Shown here piece by piece: positions 47,246 through 56,474 of a stretch of 64,000 bases of DNA. Under the pieces are notes generated by a model. It saw nothing but the letters and a program-made list of their open reading frames with translations. It was not told the DNA's origin and did not search any database. This DNA is from PWQG01 sp040882255 (GTDB taxonomy: Bacteria; Pseudomonadota; Gammaproteobacteria; Pseudomonadales; Pseudohongiellaceae), in contig JBBEBP010000003.1 in assembly GCA_040882255.1 (NCBI GenBank), positions 119,134-183,133 of the forward strand, read 5' to 3'. Both the position numbers and the translations under genes were made by a program. The first letter of the stretch is position 1, and the number at the start of each line of letters is the position of its first letter.

Positions 47246-47529
47246 TAGATTATTCCGAATTGGCGACAACTATTGGCCGCAATCTGCGGATGCGCAGACG
47301 TGAGGTTTTCCCGCGCGATACGCAAATAGACATGGCCGCTCGACTCGGTGTCAGCATTGCCACGTACAGTCGCATGGAGCGAGGGGATGCCCGGGTTTCC
47401 TTTCGTCATTATCTGACTGCCGCGGACATCTTGGGTTGCCGCAAAGATTTTGGAGAGCTTTTCACTCATCCTGACCGGCGGGAAGACCTGATTGACAGCC
47501 TGCTGCGCGAGTATGGCGAAAGCCTGTAG
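47242..47529 (+). CDS. XRE-family regulator (95 aa)
   Basis: Begins MIDYSELATTIGRNLRMRRR. Classic XRE helix-turn-helix: QIDMAARLGVSIATYSRMERGDARVSFRHYLTAADIL. It ends HPDRREDLIDSLLREYGESL. The pattern is that of HipB-like antitoxins, but no HipA kinase follows, only repeats and debris. Start chosen at the ATG in the operator; upstream codons are not protein-like. Confidence 0.75.
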   Translation: MIDYSELATTIGRNLRMRRREVFPRDTQIDMAARLGVSIATYSRMERGDARVSFRHYLTAADILGCRKDFGELFTHPDRREDLIDSLLREYGESL

Positions 47530-47567
47530 GCCCTGTAGGCCCTGTAGGCGTTGTTCAGCGTCACGGA

Positions 47568-47802
47568 ATTTACCGGGTAAATTTCATCGTGAAAGATGTA
47601 TTCAATCGGGCCGCCTGGAAAGGCTTTACGTACGGGAGCCGCCCACACATGACCATCAGAGCCCTTGGTATCGGCTTTACGCCGGAGAATTTCATCGTGA
47701 AAGATGTATTCAATCGAGCCGCCTGGGAAGACTCGCGTACGGATAGGGATCAACATATGAGCTGGAGATCATCCTGGCGGATCGAATTTACCCGGTAAAT
47801 TT
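47568..47802. repeat. 39-bp direct repeats between two palindromes
   Basis: A 39-base segment (ATTTCATCGTGAAAGATG and on) occurs at 47580-47618 and 47688-47726, 108 bases apart, with one difference. The stretch is bounded by near-palindromes AATTTACCGGGTAAATTT (47568-47585) and AATTTACCCGGTAAATTT (47785-47802). A frame through both copies (NFIVKDVFNRAAW twice) may be a relic of a gene but I do not recognise it. Just before it, CCTGTAGGC is repeated three times (47523-47549). Confidence 0.6.
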
Positions 47803-47825
47803 TGATTCTTCCGGAGGGGTTTGGG

Positions 47826-47925
47826 GTTCAGTCAGAGCGTTCCCATGTACCGCAATGGCCAGCTTGTCCGCCGGCGCTGGTTACGGTTTTTATTTTCGTA
47901 CCAGGTGCAGCCAAAGGCGGGTGTA
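47826..47925 (-). pseudogene. 3' fragment of an HNH nuclease gene
   Basis: About 100 bases resemble the last codons of the nuclease gene at 48553-49089 (shared blocks GGCCAGCTTGTCCGCCGGCG and ATTTTCGTACCAGGTGCAGC). This is a broken second copy lying 700 bases away in the same orientation. Confidence 0.7.
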
Positions 47926-48135
47926 TGTGTTTCGGTTTTCCGTTTACGTTTTTTCCACCTAACAACTCATGCTGTGTGCGGCATTCTGCCATTTTTGCCG
48001 GATAGAAAGCTGTCTGATCGGCCCTTCGGAGGGGATTTTACTGAGGAAATGTCAAATAATGGCCAACTACAAGGCAGTGGCATAGTAAATGACAGCTCGT
48101 TGATGGGGAGGGAGGGTACTAGGAGCCGTTTTGCT

Positions 48136-48213
48136 GATAGTAAATGGCTAAAACCGATAGTAAACGGTTCAGACAGATAGTAAATGGCTCAGGCAGATAG
48201 CAAACAGCACTGG
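48136..48213 (+). repeat. Four iteron-like 20-bp repeats
   Basis: GATAGTAAATGGCTMARRC-type units start at 48136, 48156, 48176 and 48196, exactly 20 bases apart; the last is diverged. No Rep gene is nearby. The rest of 47930-48552 shows no gene. Confidence 0.7.
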
Positions 48214-48552
48214 ATGCATGGTAATTGGGTAACGGGTGTGATCCCGAACTCAATCTCAGCTTCCAGCAATCGGCCGCGCACTATCAGGTGACCGCTGTCA
48301 GCCGAGCGCGACCGGTCCGCTCTACTATACCTTGCTTTTCGATGGAGGATGTAGCCAATTGCTTCAATATAAAAAAGGGGAAATCCAGAGCCTCTTCTGG
48401 AGTGTTCCTAAAACCGGGGTAGAACCCGTCCGTCGAGACTAGGAGCAGGGCTCTGGCGTAAAACGCTTCCGTTAAATGGCATAGAGTAATTGGTAGCGCT
48501 CAGCGCGAGTCATCCTTCCTCGGTAGGCACTGCTGCCATCAGGGAGTACAGT

Positions 48553-49089
48553 TCAGTCGCAGCGTCCTAACGTACCTGTAATGGCCAGCTTGTCCGCCGG
48601 CGCCGGCTCCAGCTCGTATTTTCGTACCAGGTGCAGCCACAGGCGGGCGTATTCGCAGTGGTATGACTCATCGGGAGGCATGTACTGGCTCGGCCCGTCC
48701 CAGCCTTTGGAGCGATTCTCGCCGCGCTCTACGGCCAGTAGATTCTCGGGGTCGTTGGCAAAGACCTTTTTCAGTAGTGGTGGCCATTCGGCTCCGCCAT
48801 ACTCATGGGCATAGCGCAGGGCGATGACATGATCGACGTCGAGCTGCGTGGCCTGGGTGTACACCTGACCGGTGAACGGTCCGTGCCAGGCTCCGGTGGC
48901 CACATAGCAGCCGGTATCCGATGTGAATGTTACCGGTATGAGGCTTTTCCGGATCAGCAACTCATGCCGGGTGTTCTGACAATCGCTATCGAAATCCTCC
49001 CAATGCGTCCAGTCGCCGCGGTCATACTCACCAGCGAGCGTGAGAACGGGGAGTAGCCAGGCGATACAGGTAGTGACGATCCTAATCAT
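48553..49089 (-). CDS. Secreted HNH-family endonuclease (DUF1524-like)
   Basis: 178 residues. Signal peptide MIRIVTTCIAWLLPVLTLA. The mature protein has DSDCQNTRHELLIRKSLIPV near 31-50, the catalytic VDHVIALRYAHEYGG near 100, and FANDPENLLAVERGENRSKG (the N...N-H/N-type tail of the beta-beta-alpha metal fold) near 125. Cysteines (CQN, GCYV, HCEY) may form disulfides, consistent with export. Related secreted nucleases degrade extracellular DNA. Two broken copies of the same family lie at 22640 and 47826. Confidence 0.82.
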   Translation of the reverse strand: MIRIVTTCIAWLLPVLTLAGEYDRGDWTHWEDFDSDCQNTRHELLIRKSLIPVTFTSDTGCYVATGAWHGPFTGQVYTQATQLDVDHVIALRYAHEYGGAEWPPLLKKVFANDPENLLAVERGENRSKGWDGPSQYMPPDESYHCEYARLWLHLVRKYELEPAPADKLAITGTLGRCD

Positions 49090-49332
49090 GTACGGGCCTC
49101 CAAGCAGTGCAGGACAAGTATAGCTGTCAGATACCGCGCCGAAAATAGGCCATAGCCTGGACAGGAGAGTGGAGACACGGATAGCTCTGATACCCCCTGT
49201 GAAGTGTTGTGTAGGGCTTCTAGTCGCATCCTTCAATACGCTCGGATTAGGTCCATGCCGGGTTCCCTGTTTGCATGCAAAAAATGTCGATCCAAAGAGC
49301 ATCTCCGTCGTTGCCAATGTAGTTACATTGCA

Positions 49333-49372
49333 GAGAAGCTGTCAGGTGTATAGGAAACTAGGGGCGTGCCAG
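49333..49372 (+). repeat. Dispersed 40-bp repeat, copy 4 of 4
   Basis: Reads GAGAAGCTGTCAGGTGTA then TAGGAAACTAGGGGCGTGCC. Ends ten bases before the stop of the next minus-strand gene. Confidence 0.72.
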
Positions 49373-49382
49373 CATCTGGTTA

Positions 49383-50408
49383 TCAGATAATTTCATTGAC
49401 GCGCATCCATTGCTTAAGGTTGTCGTGTTGCTGCTTGTTAGAAATGGCAAGCCACTGGTGCAGACGCTGGCTTAGCTCGGGCCGGTCAATCTCAACGAGA
49501 AGCTCGCTCAGAATGATAGTGGGTACGGCGCAGCGTATGAATACCGCGTGATAAACCATATCGCACACCGCTCGCTCGGTGGTGGCGCAAAAATGTGTCG
49601 GCCAGTTCAGGGCGTGCTTATCGATAAACCAGCTCACATCAATCAGGTCCCTGGGAGTAAGATCAGGGGAGGCGGTGTAATTTTCGCCAGCCACCACCAG
49701 CTTCTGGGAGCGCAGCATGCCCTGGGTATGCCAGTCAGCGACATCACCGTTCTTATCCGGGATATTGAGTGCGCTCCAGGCGCTGATATAGCGGACAGCT
49801 GCAGCGTCTGGCGCAGCGGACTTGCAAAAGGTGCGCACCTGAGGCGGGCGCCCCTTCAGGGCATGGGCGCGTTTCTTAGCCGGGAATTCAAAAAGCAATC
49901 CCCCAAGAAACTTGCGCTGGGCGCTGCCCAGATCCAGTCCCGCTGTCAGCGCCCACTCAATGGCATTGAGAAGCTCGCCCAACTGGCGCCTGACGCCGGA
50001 CAAGCGCTGGGGGCGCACTTGGCGAAAACGCATGCAAAAGTCATTGATCTGTATCGGCGCCAGGCGCTTGTCGGTGTCGTAGGTGGCGACGGCGGGTTCT
50101 TGTGCCAAAAAATACTGGCAAGCCGCCCACTGGCCGGAGCGATGCAGGGTTGCTGCATACTGGGTCTTTATAGCTCTTTCAAGTGCCTGGACCGGTATCA
50201 GTTCGGCTTGTAGCAAGTCAGACATCTTCGGCTTCCAATACATGCCATTACGAAGCTTTCTGAGTCCGGCTTCCCGGCTTACAGGCCCCAAAATCTTGTC
50301 TAGCCCTGGAGGATTTCCCAGGCGCTGCTGAAGCTGGGCAGAGGTAATCACAGCGCCCCTAGGCAGCTTGGACACAGATGCTCTGACCTGACGCACGATA
50401 GCTTCCAT
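49383..50408 (-). CDS. AbiEi-like winged-helix protein (341 aa)
   Basis: The N-terminus (VSKLPRGAVITSAQLQQRLG, LRKLRNGMYWKPK) resembles the winged helix of DUF6088/AbiEi antitoxins. The C-terminal 150 residues, with LTPRDLIDVSWFIDKHALNW and ERAVCDMVYHAVFIRCAVPT, are not recognised; similar proteins occur next to AbiEii-type genes. It follows the AbiEii-like gene by 27 bases on the same strand and is probably the third gene of that operon. Confidence 0.55.
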   Translation of the reverse strand: MEAIVRQVRASVSKLPRGAVITSAQLQQRLGNPPGLDKILGPVSREAGLRKLRNGMYWKPKMSDLLQAELIPVQALERAIKTQYAATLHRSGQWAACQYFLAQEPAVATYDTDKRLAPIQINDFCMRFRQVRPQRLSGVRRQLGELLNAIEWALTAGLDLGSAQRKFLGGLLFEFPAKKRAHALKGRPPQVRTFCKSAAPDAAAVRYISAWSALNIPDKNGDVADWHTQGMLRSQKLVVAGENYTASPDLTPRDLIDVSWFIDKHALNWPTHFCATTERAVCDMVYHAVFIRCAVPTIILSELLVEIDRPELSQRLHQWLAISNKQQHDNLKQWMRVNEII

Positions 50409-50435
50409 AACGATAAAATTACTTGATATTTTACT

Positions 50436-51149
50436 CTAATGTCGACCAGTGTACACGAGCGCCACAGATCCAACATGTACGCAGCTTTTGGTCTTCGGGG
50501 GATCGGCTGGCGTGTTAGTAGCAGTATGTGCACAGACTTTGTGTTCGATGCACTGGAACAGGCGCATATCCCATAGATCTCGAGGCTTGATTCTCCTTGC
50601 ACGGTACGCCAGGGCAATCATTTTATCCGCCAGTGTCTCTTGCAGGGACTGAACCGGAATCAGAAGGCCCTCAGTGGGGGCTGCAATGCTGTAGTGGTTA
50701 ATCAGCGGCCTTCTCTCAACGTCAAAAGAGGGGATGGGGCAAACCTCTATATGCGTTTTCTGACGAGGAAGATCGGGTCGACTGGTCTCCCTGGCAATGC
50801 TGATTTTCCATGAAGAGGTATCCCCCTGATTATCGCCAGCTGGCTTGCCCACCCAGACATCGGTCTCATACTTTCTCTGCAAATACTTCTGGATCTCCAC
50901 CTCCAGTCCGTCAAAGTCAGATGGGGTAAAGTCGTGACCGCCATTACATTCGAGATCCTCAGACAAGCGAGAGCTGTTGTAGCGCAGGCGCAGCGACGCC
51001 CCTCCGATGAAAGTCAGTGACTGCATCGCACCGTGGCGCACCATTACATCCAAAATATCGTGATGCAGAATCTCCTTTTCTATCACTGGCGTGATAACCG
51101 CATATCCTGGATTCGTTTCCACAATCCGGTGAACTTGTTCTTTTAGCAT
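50436..51149 (-). CDS. abiEii: AbiEii-type nucleotidyltransferase toxin, C-terminus altered
   Basis: 237 residues. Nucleotidyltransferase core: FIGGASLRLRYNSSRLSEDLE near residues 47-67 (motif GG...SxD) and later YRARRIKPRDLWDMRLF. The second catalytic acid is glutamate (DLE) rather than the usual DLD. After WDMRLFQCIEHK the tail (KVCAHTATNTPADPPK...) no longer looks like the family and the protein is shorter than typical, so the C-terminus is probably replaced by a deletion or frameshift. AbiEii toxins modify tRNA or other targets with nucleotides; activity here is doubtful. Starts one base after the antitoxin stop. Confidence 0.75.
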   Translation of the reverse strand: MLKEQVHRIVETNPGYAVITPVIEKEILHHDILDVMVRHGAMQSLTFIGGASLRLRYNSSRLSEDLECNGGHDFTPSDFDGLEVEIQKYLQRKYETDVWVGKPAGDNQGDTSSWKISIARETSRPDLPRQKTHIEVCPIPSFDVERRPLINHYSIAAPTEGLLIPVQSLQETLADKMIALAYRARRIKPRDLWDMRLFQCIEHKVCAHTATNTPADPPKTKSCVHVGSVALVYTGRH

Positions 51150-51150
51150 G

Positions 51151-51675
51151 TCAGCACTCCAACATGTGCACGTTCCTGTTGCAGTCTTTTAGGTCAGCGA
51201 TTGCCTGCTCTGGTTTGGCCCGGTACATGGCAATGTCATCATCGAAATACAAATTCGGAGCGACTTTGCTAACCGGCTTTTTCGTGTGAGTGAATTCGAT
51301 GACCCCATAGGGAGTGGAGAAGATGCCACTACGGCCCCTTGTCACAATGGTTACCCTGTCAATGAGAACCTGGGAGATGTCGCCGGTGTAGCTAAGCTGG
51401 CTCTCGAGGCTGATGTAAGTGAGTACATCCCCGCGAAGCTTTCTCGCGACCTTGTAGAGGGCTATGGTGGGGTCGGGCGGCGTTAGAGTGCTTTCGAAGA
51501 CGCCATTAGCGAGCCTTCGCAATACGCCTTTTTTCACACAATCTGCAAGGAATTTGGTGAATGCCGGCGTATGGCGCTCATCCATCATAAAGGCAAGCTC
51601 TGGCCCGGTATGAATGCCGCCCCCCGCCTTGAGGGAGCTTGAGAACACGCGAAGCAGTTTTGCTGTCTTGGTCAT
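51151..51675 (-). CDS. abiEi: AbiEi-family antitoxin
   Basis: 174 residues. N-terminal winged helix (FTKFLADCVKKGVLRRLANGVFE), then RGDVLTYISLESQLSYTGDISQVLIDRVTIVTRGRSGIFSTPYGVIEFTHTKK, the AbiEi C-terminal domain. In type IV AbiE systems this protein represses the operon and counteracts the nucleotidyltransferase. Complete. First gene of a three-gene minus-strand operon. Confidence 0.82.
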   Translation of the reverse strand: MTKTAKLLRVFSSSLKAGGGIHTGPELAFMMDERHTPAFTKFLADCVKKGVLRRLANGVFESTLTPPDPTIALYKVARKLRGDVLTYISLESQLSYTGDISQVLIDRVTIVTRGRSGIFSTPYGVIEFTHTKKPVSKVAPNLYFDDDIAMYRAKPEQAIADLKDCNRNVHMLEC

Positions 51676-51819
51676 TATGGTCCATAAAAAATAACCGTAT
51701 TAGTGAGTAACTGTATACTGAGCGGGATTATGTGTCTACAAAAGCTAACGTATAAGGTAATAAAGTGTTGACCAGAGCGCGCCGCGCATAACGCCAGCTG
51801 GAGCGCTGTACCAGCGTCA

Positions 51820-52274
51820 AGACAACACGGCTGTGCCTGCAATTTGGCCGCGAGGGGGCATTGTCTTGGGCCGAAAAGCTCGATCCGGATACATTACCGA
51901 CCGGCAGTGACCGGCCTTGGGTGGCCACGTTCGCTGACGACCTGCTGGTGCTCAAGCCGTGACTCCCGCGCATCTCGAAACGGCCCGGTTACTGACGTAG
52001 GTCGCGCCGCTGGTATTTGCAGATGAGACCTTCGCACTGAAGGGCGGAACCGCCATCAATCTCTTAGTGCGCGACATGCCGCGGTTGTAGGTTTCTATTA
52101 TCTCTGGTGGCATGGGATCCCGACCGGAATTTGATGGCTATTAGTCACCTTGATCAGTTGCCAGGTATTCGTTGGAAGTTGCACAATCTGGACAAGTTGC
52201 GGCGGGCCAATGTGAAAGAGTTTGCCGAACAGGCTGATACCCTGGCCTTACGGTTGGCCACTGTTTCGTGATGT
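51820..52274 (+). pseudogene. Remnants of a second AbiE toxin-antitoxin pair
   Basis: In one frame RLCLQFGREGALSWAEKLDP ... PWVATFADDLLVLKP-stop (to about 51961) looks like an antitoxin C-terminus. Overlapping it, GTG at about 51959 opens TPAHLETARLLT-stop-VAPLVFADETFALKGGTAINLLVRDMPRL, the start of an AbiEii-type toxin with the GG motif and a TAG. After a gap the C-terminal LPGIRWKLHNLDKLRRANVKEFAEQADTL ends at 52274. So both genes existed on the plus strand and have lost their middle parts. It faces away from the intact AbiE operon. Confidence 0.7.
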
Positions 52275-52549
52275 GAGCCCCACCCCTGACCGCACGCCCG
52301 TTATCTGCAACAATGAGGTTAAACCAAGAATACTCAGCCACTACATTACATGGCTACACCCAAATCATTATCATTTCAGATATATAGACACTGGGATCTG
52401 ATTGTGCACCGCGTCATGCCGATGGTCAGGCCAGCAAGGAACACCTGTACCAGTTGATGGACGAACTGGGCCCGGTTCGCCCGGATGCCGTGTGTGTAAT
52501 CCGCATGCGACACGTCCTGGAGATCTTATACCAGCACGTCTCCTCCCGG

Positions 52550-52925
52550 CTGTCATCCAATGGCTTGCCGCGCTGTGGGAAAGGATACTGCCAGGTATCC
52601 GACAGGAACGGCTGCACCAGCATCCGGTCCAAGTGCTCCCAGGACGGTTCGCGGAACTGCATCAGGCCGATAGTCATACCAGTATGTCCGTCCCGGGGCT
52701 GCGCCCGGTAGGTCCCCAGCAGGCGATCCGAGAGCTACAGATTGAAACCGAATTTGCTGTTGGCCTCCCGCGGATACCAGGAATGGTGCACTCGGTGGAA
52801 GTCCGGGGTCACGATGAACCAGCGCAGCACCCGACCCACGGCCAGCGGTATCTGCGCATTGGAATGATTGAACAGGGCCAGGGAGCTGAGGATGATCTCG
52901 AACACCAGCACGACCAGCATCTTCA
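52550..52925 (-). pseudogene. Sterol desaturase-family fragment
   Basis: Minus-strand pieces VLVFEIILSSLALFNHSNAQ, IVTPDFHRVHHSWYPREANSKFGFNL, a stop, and LLGTYRAQPRDGHTGMTIGL match the end of fatty acid hydroxylase/sterol desaturase proteins (HxxHH iron site). It lacks the first half and has a nonsense codon, and it is joined head-on to the YceI fragment at about 52925. Confidence 0.75.
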
Positions 52926-53272
52926 CCAACCATGAAGAGCGTGACGAGCATCTTCGCGGCGGGGATTTCCTCGATACCGGGAACCACCCGTTCATTGTTT
53001 TCGAGGCCACCGGCTACACCCCGGACGACAGCGGTGAGGGCGGAACGCTCACGGGCAACCTGACGCTGCTGGGCAACACACACCCGGTGCAGCTGGACGT
53101 GACCATCAACAAGCAGGCCCCTTATCCGATGGGACACCGGCAGGAAACACTGGGCATCTCGGCACACACGACGATCCAGCGCAGCCGCTGGGGCATGGAC
53201 TACGGAGTGGCCGGCGACCTGGTTGGCGATGAGGTGACGCTGCGCTTTGAGTTCGAGGCTATCCGGCAGTAG
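52917..53272 (+). pseudogene. YceI-like protein, C-terminal part only
   Basis: The frame reads TNHEERDEHLRGGDFLDTGN, HPFIVFEATGYTPDD, LTGNLTLLGNTHPVQLDVTI and ends WGMDYGVAGDLVGDEVTLRFEFEAIRQ, the second half of the YceI lipid-binding barrel. The signal peptide and first strands are missing. The upstream frame comes from the antisense of the desaturase fragment, so this is a deletion junction. Confidence 0.78.
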
Positions 53273-53312
53273 CAACGCAACTACCGGACAGCCCCTCGGC
53301 ACTGCTGACCAT

Positions 53313-56300
53313 TCAGCGGTGCCTCGCGCGGCTCTTCCAGAACCAGAACAACACCGGCATCAGGAACAGCGAGACCAGCAGGGCCGTGACACTGCCGCCC
53401 AGCAGCGGCGCGGCGATACGTTTCATGACATCCGCCCCGGTACCACTGCTCAACATCACCGGCATCAAGCCGATCACCAGGGTGAGCGCCGTCATGAGCA
53501 GGGGTCTGATCCGCTGCCCCGCGCCCTTCAGCACCGCCTCCAGCAGCGCCTCGGGATCATTGACCGGAGAGCGACGCCAGGCGTTGTCCAGGTACACCAT
53601 CATCAATAGTGCAAGCTCCACCGCCAGCCCCGCCACGGCGATGATACCCACTGCAACGGCCACCGACAGCCGATAGTCCAGCGCCACCAGCAGCCACACA
53701 CTGCCCAGTACAGAGAAGGGCACGGCCAGCATGACCAGCAGGGTTTCCACCAGCGAGCGGCGATGCAGGTACAGCATCAGGAAAATCAGCACCAGGGTCA
53801 GCGGAATGAGCAGTGAAAGCCGGTCCCGGGCGCGCTCCAGATTCTGGTACTGGCCGGCCCATTGCAGACGATAACCCGGTGGAAGGGAGACACGTTCGGC
53901 CACCACCTCCTGCGCCTGCTCCACATAGTCGGCAATACCGATGTCATCGGAGACATCGACATTGACGAAACCGGCCAACTGCCCATCCTCGCTGCGGATC
54001 ATCGCCGGCCCCGTCTCGAACGACAGCGATGCCAGCTGTGACAGCGGTACGGTGCCACCCTCCGGCGTGGTGATCAGTGTATTTTCCAGCGCCTCGATAT
54101 CATCCCGGTACTCGCGCTGATAACGCAGCAGTATGTTATGCCGCTCCCGTCCCTCGATGGTCTGCGAGACCACGCGTCCGCCCACAGCTGTAACGACCGT
54201 CTGCTGGACGTCCTCCACATTGAAGCCATAGCGCGCGGCGCGAGCACGGTCGACGGTGAAATCAATGAAGTACCCGCCGGTCGAGCGTTCCGCAAAGGCG
54301 CTGCGCGTATTCTGCGCCGTCCGGCTGTCCTCCAGCAGCGCCTGCTCGATCTGCGTCGCGACCTCCTCGATGCCGGCCAGTTCCGGACCGAATACCTTGA
54401 TGCCGAGCGTCGCGCGGATACCGGTGGCCATCATCTCCGTGCGTGTCTGGATCGGCATCCACCAGACATTCGGCATGCCGGGAAAACGCAGTGCCTGGTC
54501 CATCTCCTCAAGCAGCCGCCCCCGGGTCATGCCGTCCCGCCATTCGCTTTGCGGCTTCAGCGTGACCGTGGTCTCGACCATGGACAACGGCGCCGGATCG
54601 GTGGCGCTGTCGCTTCGCCCCACTTTCCCGAACACCCGCTCCACCTCCGGAAAGGACTTCAGCATCCTGTCCATGGTCTGCAGCGTACGCTGCGCTTCCG
54701 TAATCGACATGCCGGGCACCGCAGTCGGCATATACAGAATGCTCCCCTCATCCAGTGGGGGCATGAACTCGGTCTGCAACGACTGGTAAGCGGGAACCGT
54801 CAGACCCAATGCGGCGAACATCACGATCATGACCAGCCAGCGTCCCCGCAGCGCGAAGCGCAGCAGCCAGCCGTAACCGGCTCGAAGCCATCGGTCCAGC
54901 GGATTGTCATCACCGCGTATACGGCCACGGACCAACAGCACCACCAGGGCCGGAACCAGCGTTACAGACAGCAGCGCGGCGAACAGCATCGCATAGCTCT
55001 TGGTGAATGCCAACGGCTGGAACAACCGGCCTTCTGTGCCCTGCAACGCAAAAACGGGGACAAATGATACGGTAATGATCAGCAGGGAAAAGAATACACT
55101 GGGTCCCACTTCCTGCATGGCACGAATCACCACAGCCTGCCGGCTGCTTTCCGGTCCACTGCCATTTTCGTGTCCGGACTGCCATTCATGCAGTCGCCGG
55201 TGCACATTGTCGATAATGACAATGGAAGCATCGACCATGGCGCCAATCGCCACGGCGATCCCTCCCAGGGACATGATGTTCGCGGTCAGTCCCTGCGCCG
55301 TCATCGGAATGAAGGCCAGCATCACGGCCACCGGCAACGCTATCATTGCCACGAGAGCCGAGCGCAGATGCCAGAGGAACAGCAGGATCACCAGGGAAAC
55401 GATCAACATCTCCTCGGTCAACACCCGCCAGAGCGTATCCACGGCGCGCTGGATCAATGCCGAGCGGTCATAGGCCGTTACGATGGAAACTCCGTCCGGT
55501 AGCGCCGGTTCGATCTCCGCTATACGCTCTTTCACTCGGCCGATGACCTCCATGGCGTTCTCGCCGTAGCGCATGACCACCGTCGCTCCGACCGTCAACC
55601 CTTCTCCATCGAGTTCGGCCGCGCCCCGCTGCAGGGCGGGGCCTTCGACCACCGCCGCCACATCGGCGACGCGGATCGGGGTACCTCCACGCCCCGTGTC
55701 GATGACCACCTGCCGTATATCCTCCAGGGATTGCACGTAACCGCGGCCCCGTATGAAATGTTCATGGCCCGCGATTTCCAGCACACGACCGCCCACGTCA
55801 TTGTTGGACTCACGCAGGGCATCCGCCACGGAGGCCAGACTCAGCCGGTATCCGGCCAGCCGGTCGGGGTCGACGAGAACCTGGTACTCGCGTTCGTATC
55901 CGCCGATGCTGGCCACCTCCGCCACGCCGGGCACCGACTCCAGCGCGTACTTCAGGTTGAAGTCCTGCAGATCCCGCAGGTCCGCGAGGCTGTGCCGCCC
56001 GCTGCGATCAACCAGCGCATACTGGAACACCCAGCCGACACCCGTGGCATCCGGGCCCAGTTCGGGGGTCACGTTGTCGGGCAACTCCGACTCGGCGGCG
56101 GCCAGGTACTCGAGGACGCGCGAGCGGGCCCAGTAGATGTCCGTGCCCTCCTCGAACACCGCGTACACGAACGACAGCCCCATGAAACTCTGGCCCCGCA
56201 CCGACTGGATGCGGGGCGCGGACAGCAGACTGGTCATCAGCGGGTAGGTGATCTGATCCTCGACCAGGTCGGGGCTGCGGCCTTCCCACTCCGTCAGCAG

Positions 56301-56474
56301 GATCACCTGGGTATCGGACAGGTCGGGAATCGCATCCAGGTTGATCCGCTCGATGCTGTAGGCACCCAGCGCCACCAACAGGCCGACCAGCAGGAGGGTC
56401 AGCCAGTGGTTGCGGGCGCACGCCGCGATCAGACGTTTCGTGATTCCGGCTTGTGCTTCATCGTGGTTCACCAT
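53313..56474 (-). CDS. cusA: CusA/CzcA-type heavy-metal RND efflux pump
   Basis: 1,053 residues, normal length for heavy-metal efflux RND pumps. N-terminal TM1 (HWLTLLLVGLLVALGAYSIE) and ERINLDAIPDLSDTQVIL, the HME-RND start motif; TM4 with AIGAMVDASIVIIDNVHRRLHEW carries the charged residues for proton transfer. Methionine-rich pore positions (MPPLDEGSILYMPTAVPGM; WWMPIQTRTEMMATGI) point to copper/silver (CusA) rather than zinc/cobalt. It overlaps cusB by 7 bases and ends the cusCBA operon. Confidence 0.93.
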   Translation of the reverse strand: MVNHDEAQAGITKRLIAACARNHWLTLLLVGLLVALGAYSIERINLDAIPDLSDTQVILLTEWEGRSPDLVEDQITYPLMTSLLSAPRIQSVRGQSFMGLSFVYAVFEEGTDIYWARSRVLEYLAAAESELPDNVTPELGPDATGVGWVFQYALVDRSGRHSLADLRDLQDFNLKYALESVPGVAEVASIGGYEREYQVLVDPDRLAGYRLSLASVADALRESNNDVGGRVLEIAGHEHFIRGRGYVQSLEDIRQVVIDTGRGGTPIRVADVAAVVEGPALQRGAAELDGEGLTVGATVVMRYGENAMEVIGRVKERIAEIEPALPDGVSIVTAYDRSALIQRAVDTLWRVLTEEMLIVSLVILLFLWHLRSALVAMIALPVAVMLAFIPMTAQGLTANIMSLGGIAVAIGAMVDASIVIIDNVHRRLHEWQSGHENGSGPESSRQAVVIRAMQEVGPSVFFSLLIITVSFVPVFALQGTEGRLFQPLAFTKSYAMLFAALLSVTLVPALVVLLVRGRIRGDDNPLDRWLRAGYGWLLRFALRGRWLVMIVMFAALGLTVPAYQSLQTEFMPPLDEGSILYMPTAVPGMSITEAQRTLQTMDRMLKSFPEVERVFGKVGRSDSATDPAPLSMVETTVTLKPQSEWRDGMTRGRLLEEMDQALRFPGMPNVWWMPIQTRTEMMATGIRATLGIKVFGPELAGIEEVATQIEQALLEDSRTAQNTRSAFAERSTGGYFIDFTVDRARAARYGFNVEDVQQTVVTAVGGRVVSQTIEGRERHNILLRYQREYRDDIEALENTLITTPEGGTVPLSQLASLSFETGPAMIRSEDGQLAGFVNVDVSDDIGIADYVEQAQEVVAERVSLPPGYRLQWAGQYQNLERARDRLSLLIPLTLVLIFLMLYLHRRSLVETLLVMLAVPFSVLGSVWLLVALDYRLSVAVAVGIIAVAGLAVELALLMMVYLDNAWRRSPVNDPEALLEAVLKGAGQRIRPLLMTALTLVIGLMPVMLSSGTGADVMKRIAAPLLGGSVTALLVSLFLMPVLFWFWKSRARHR

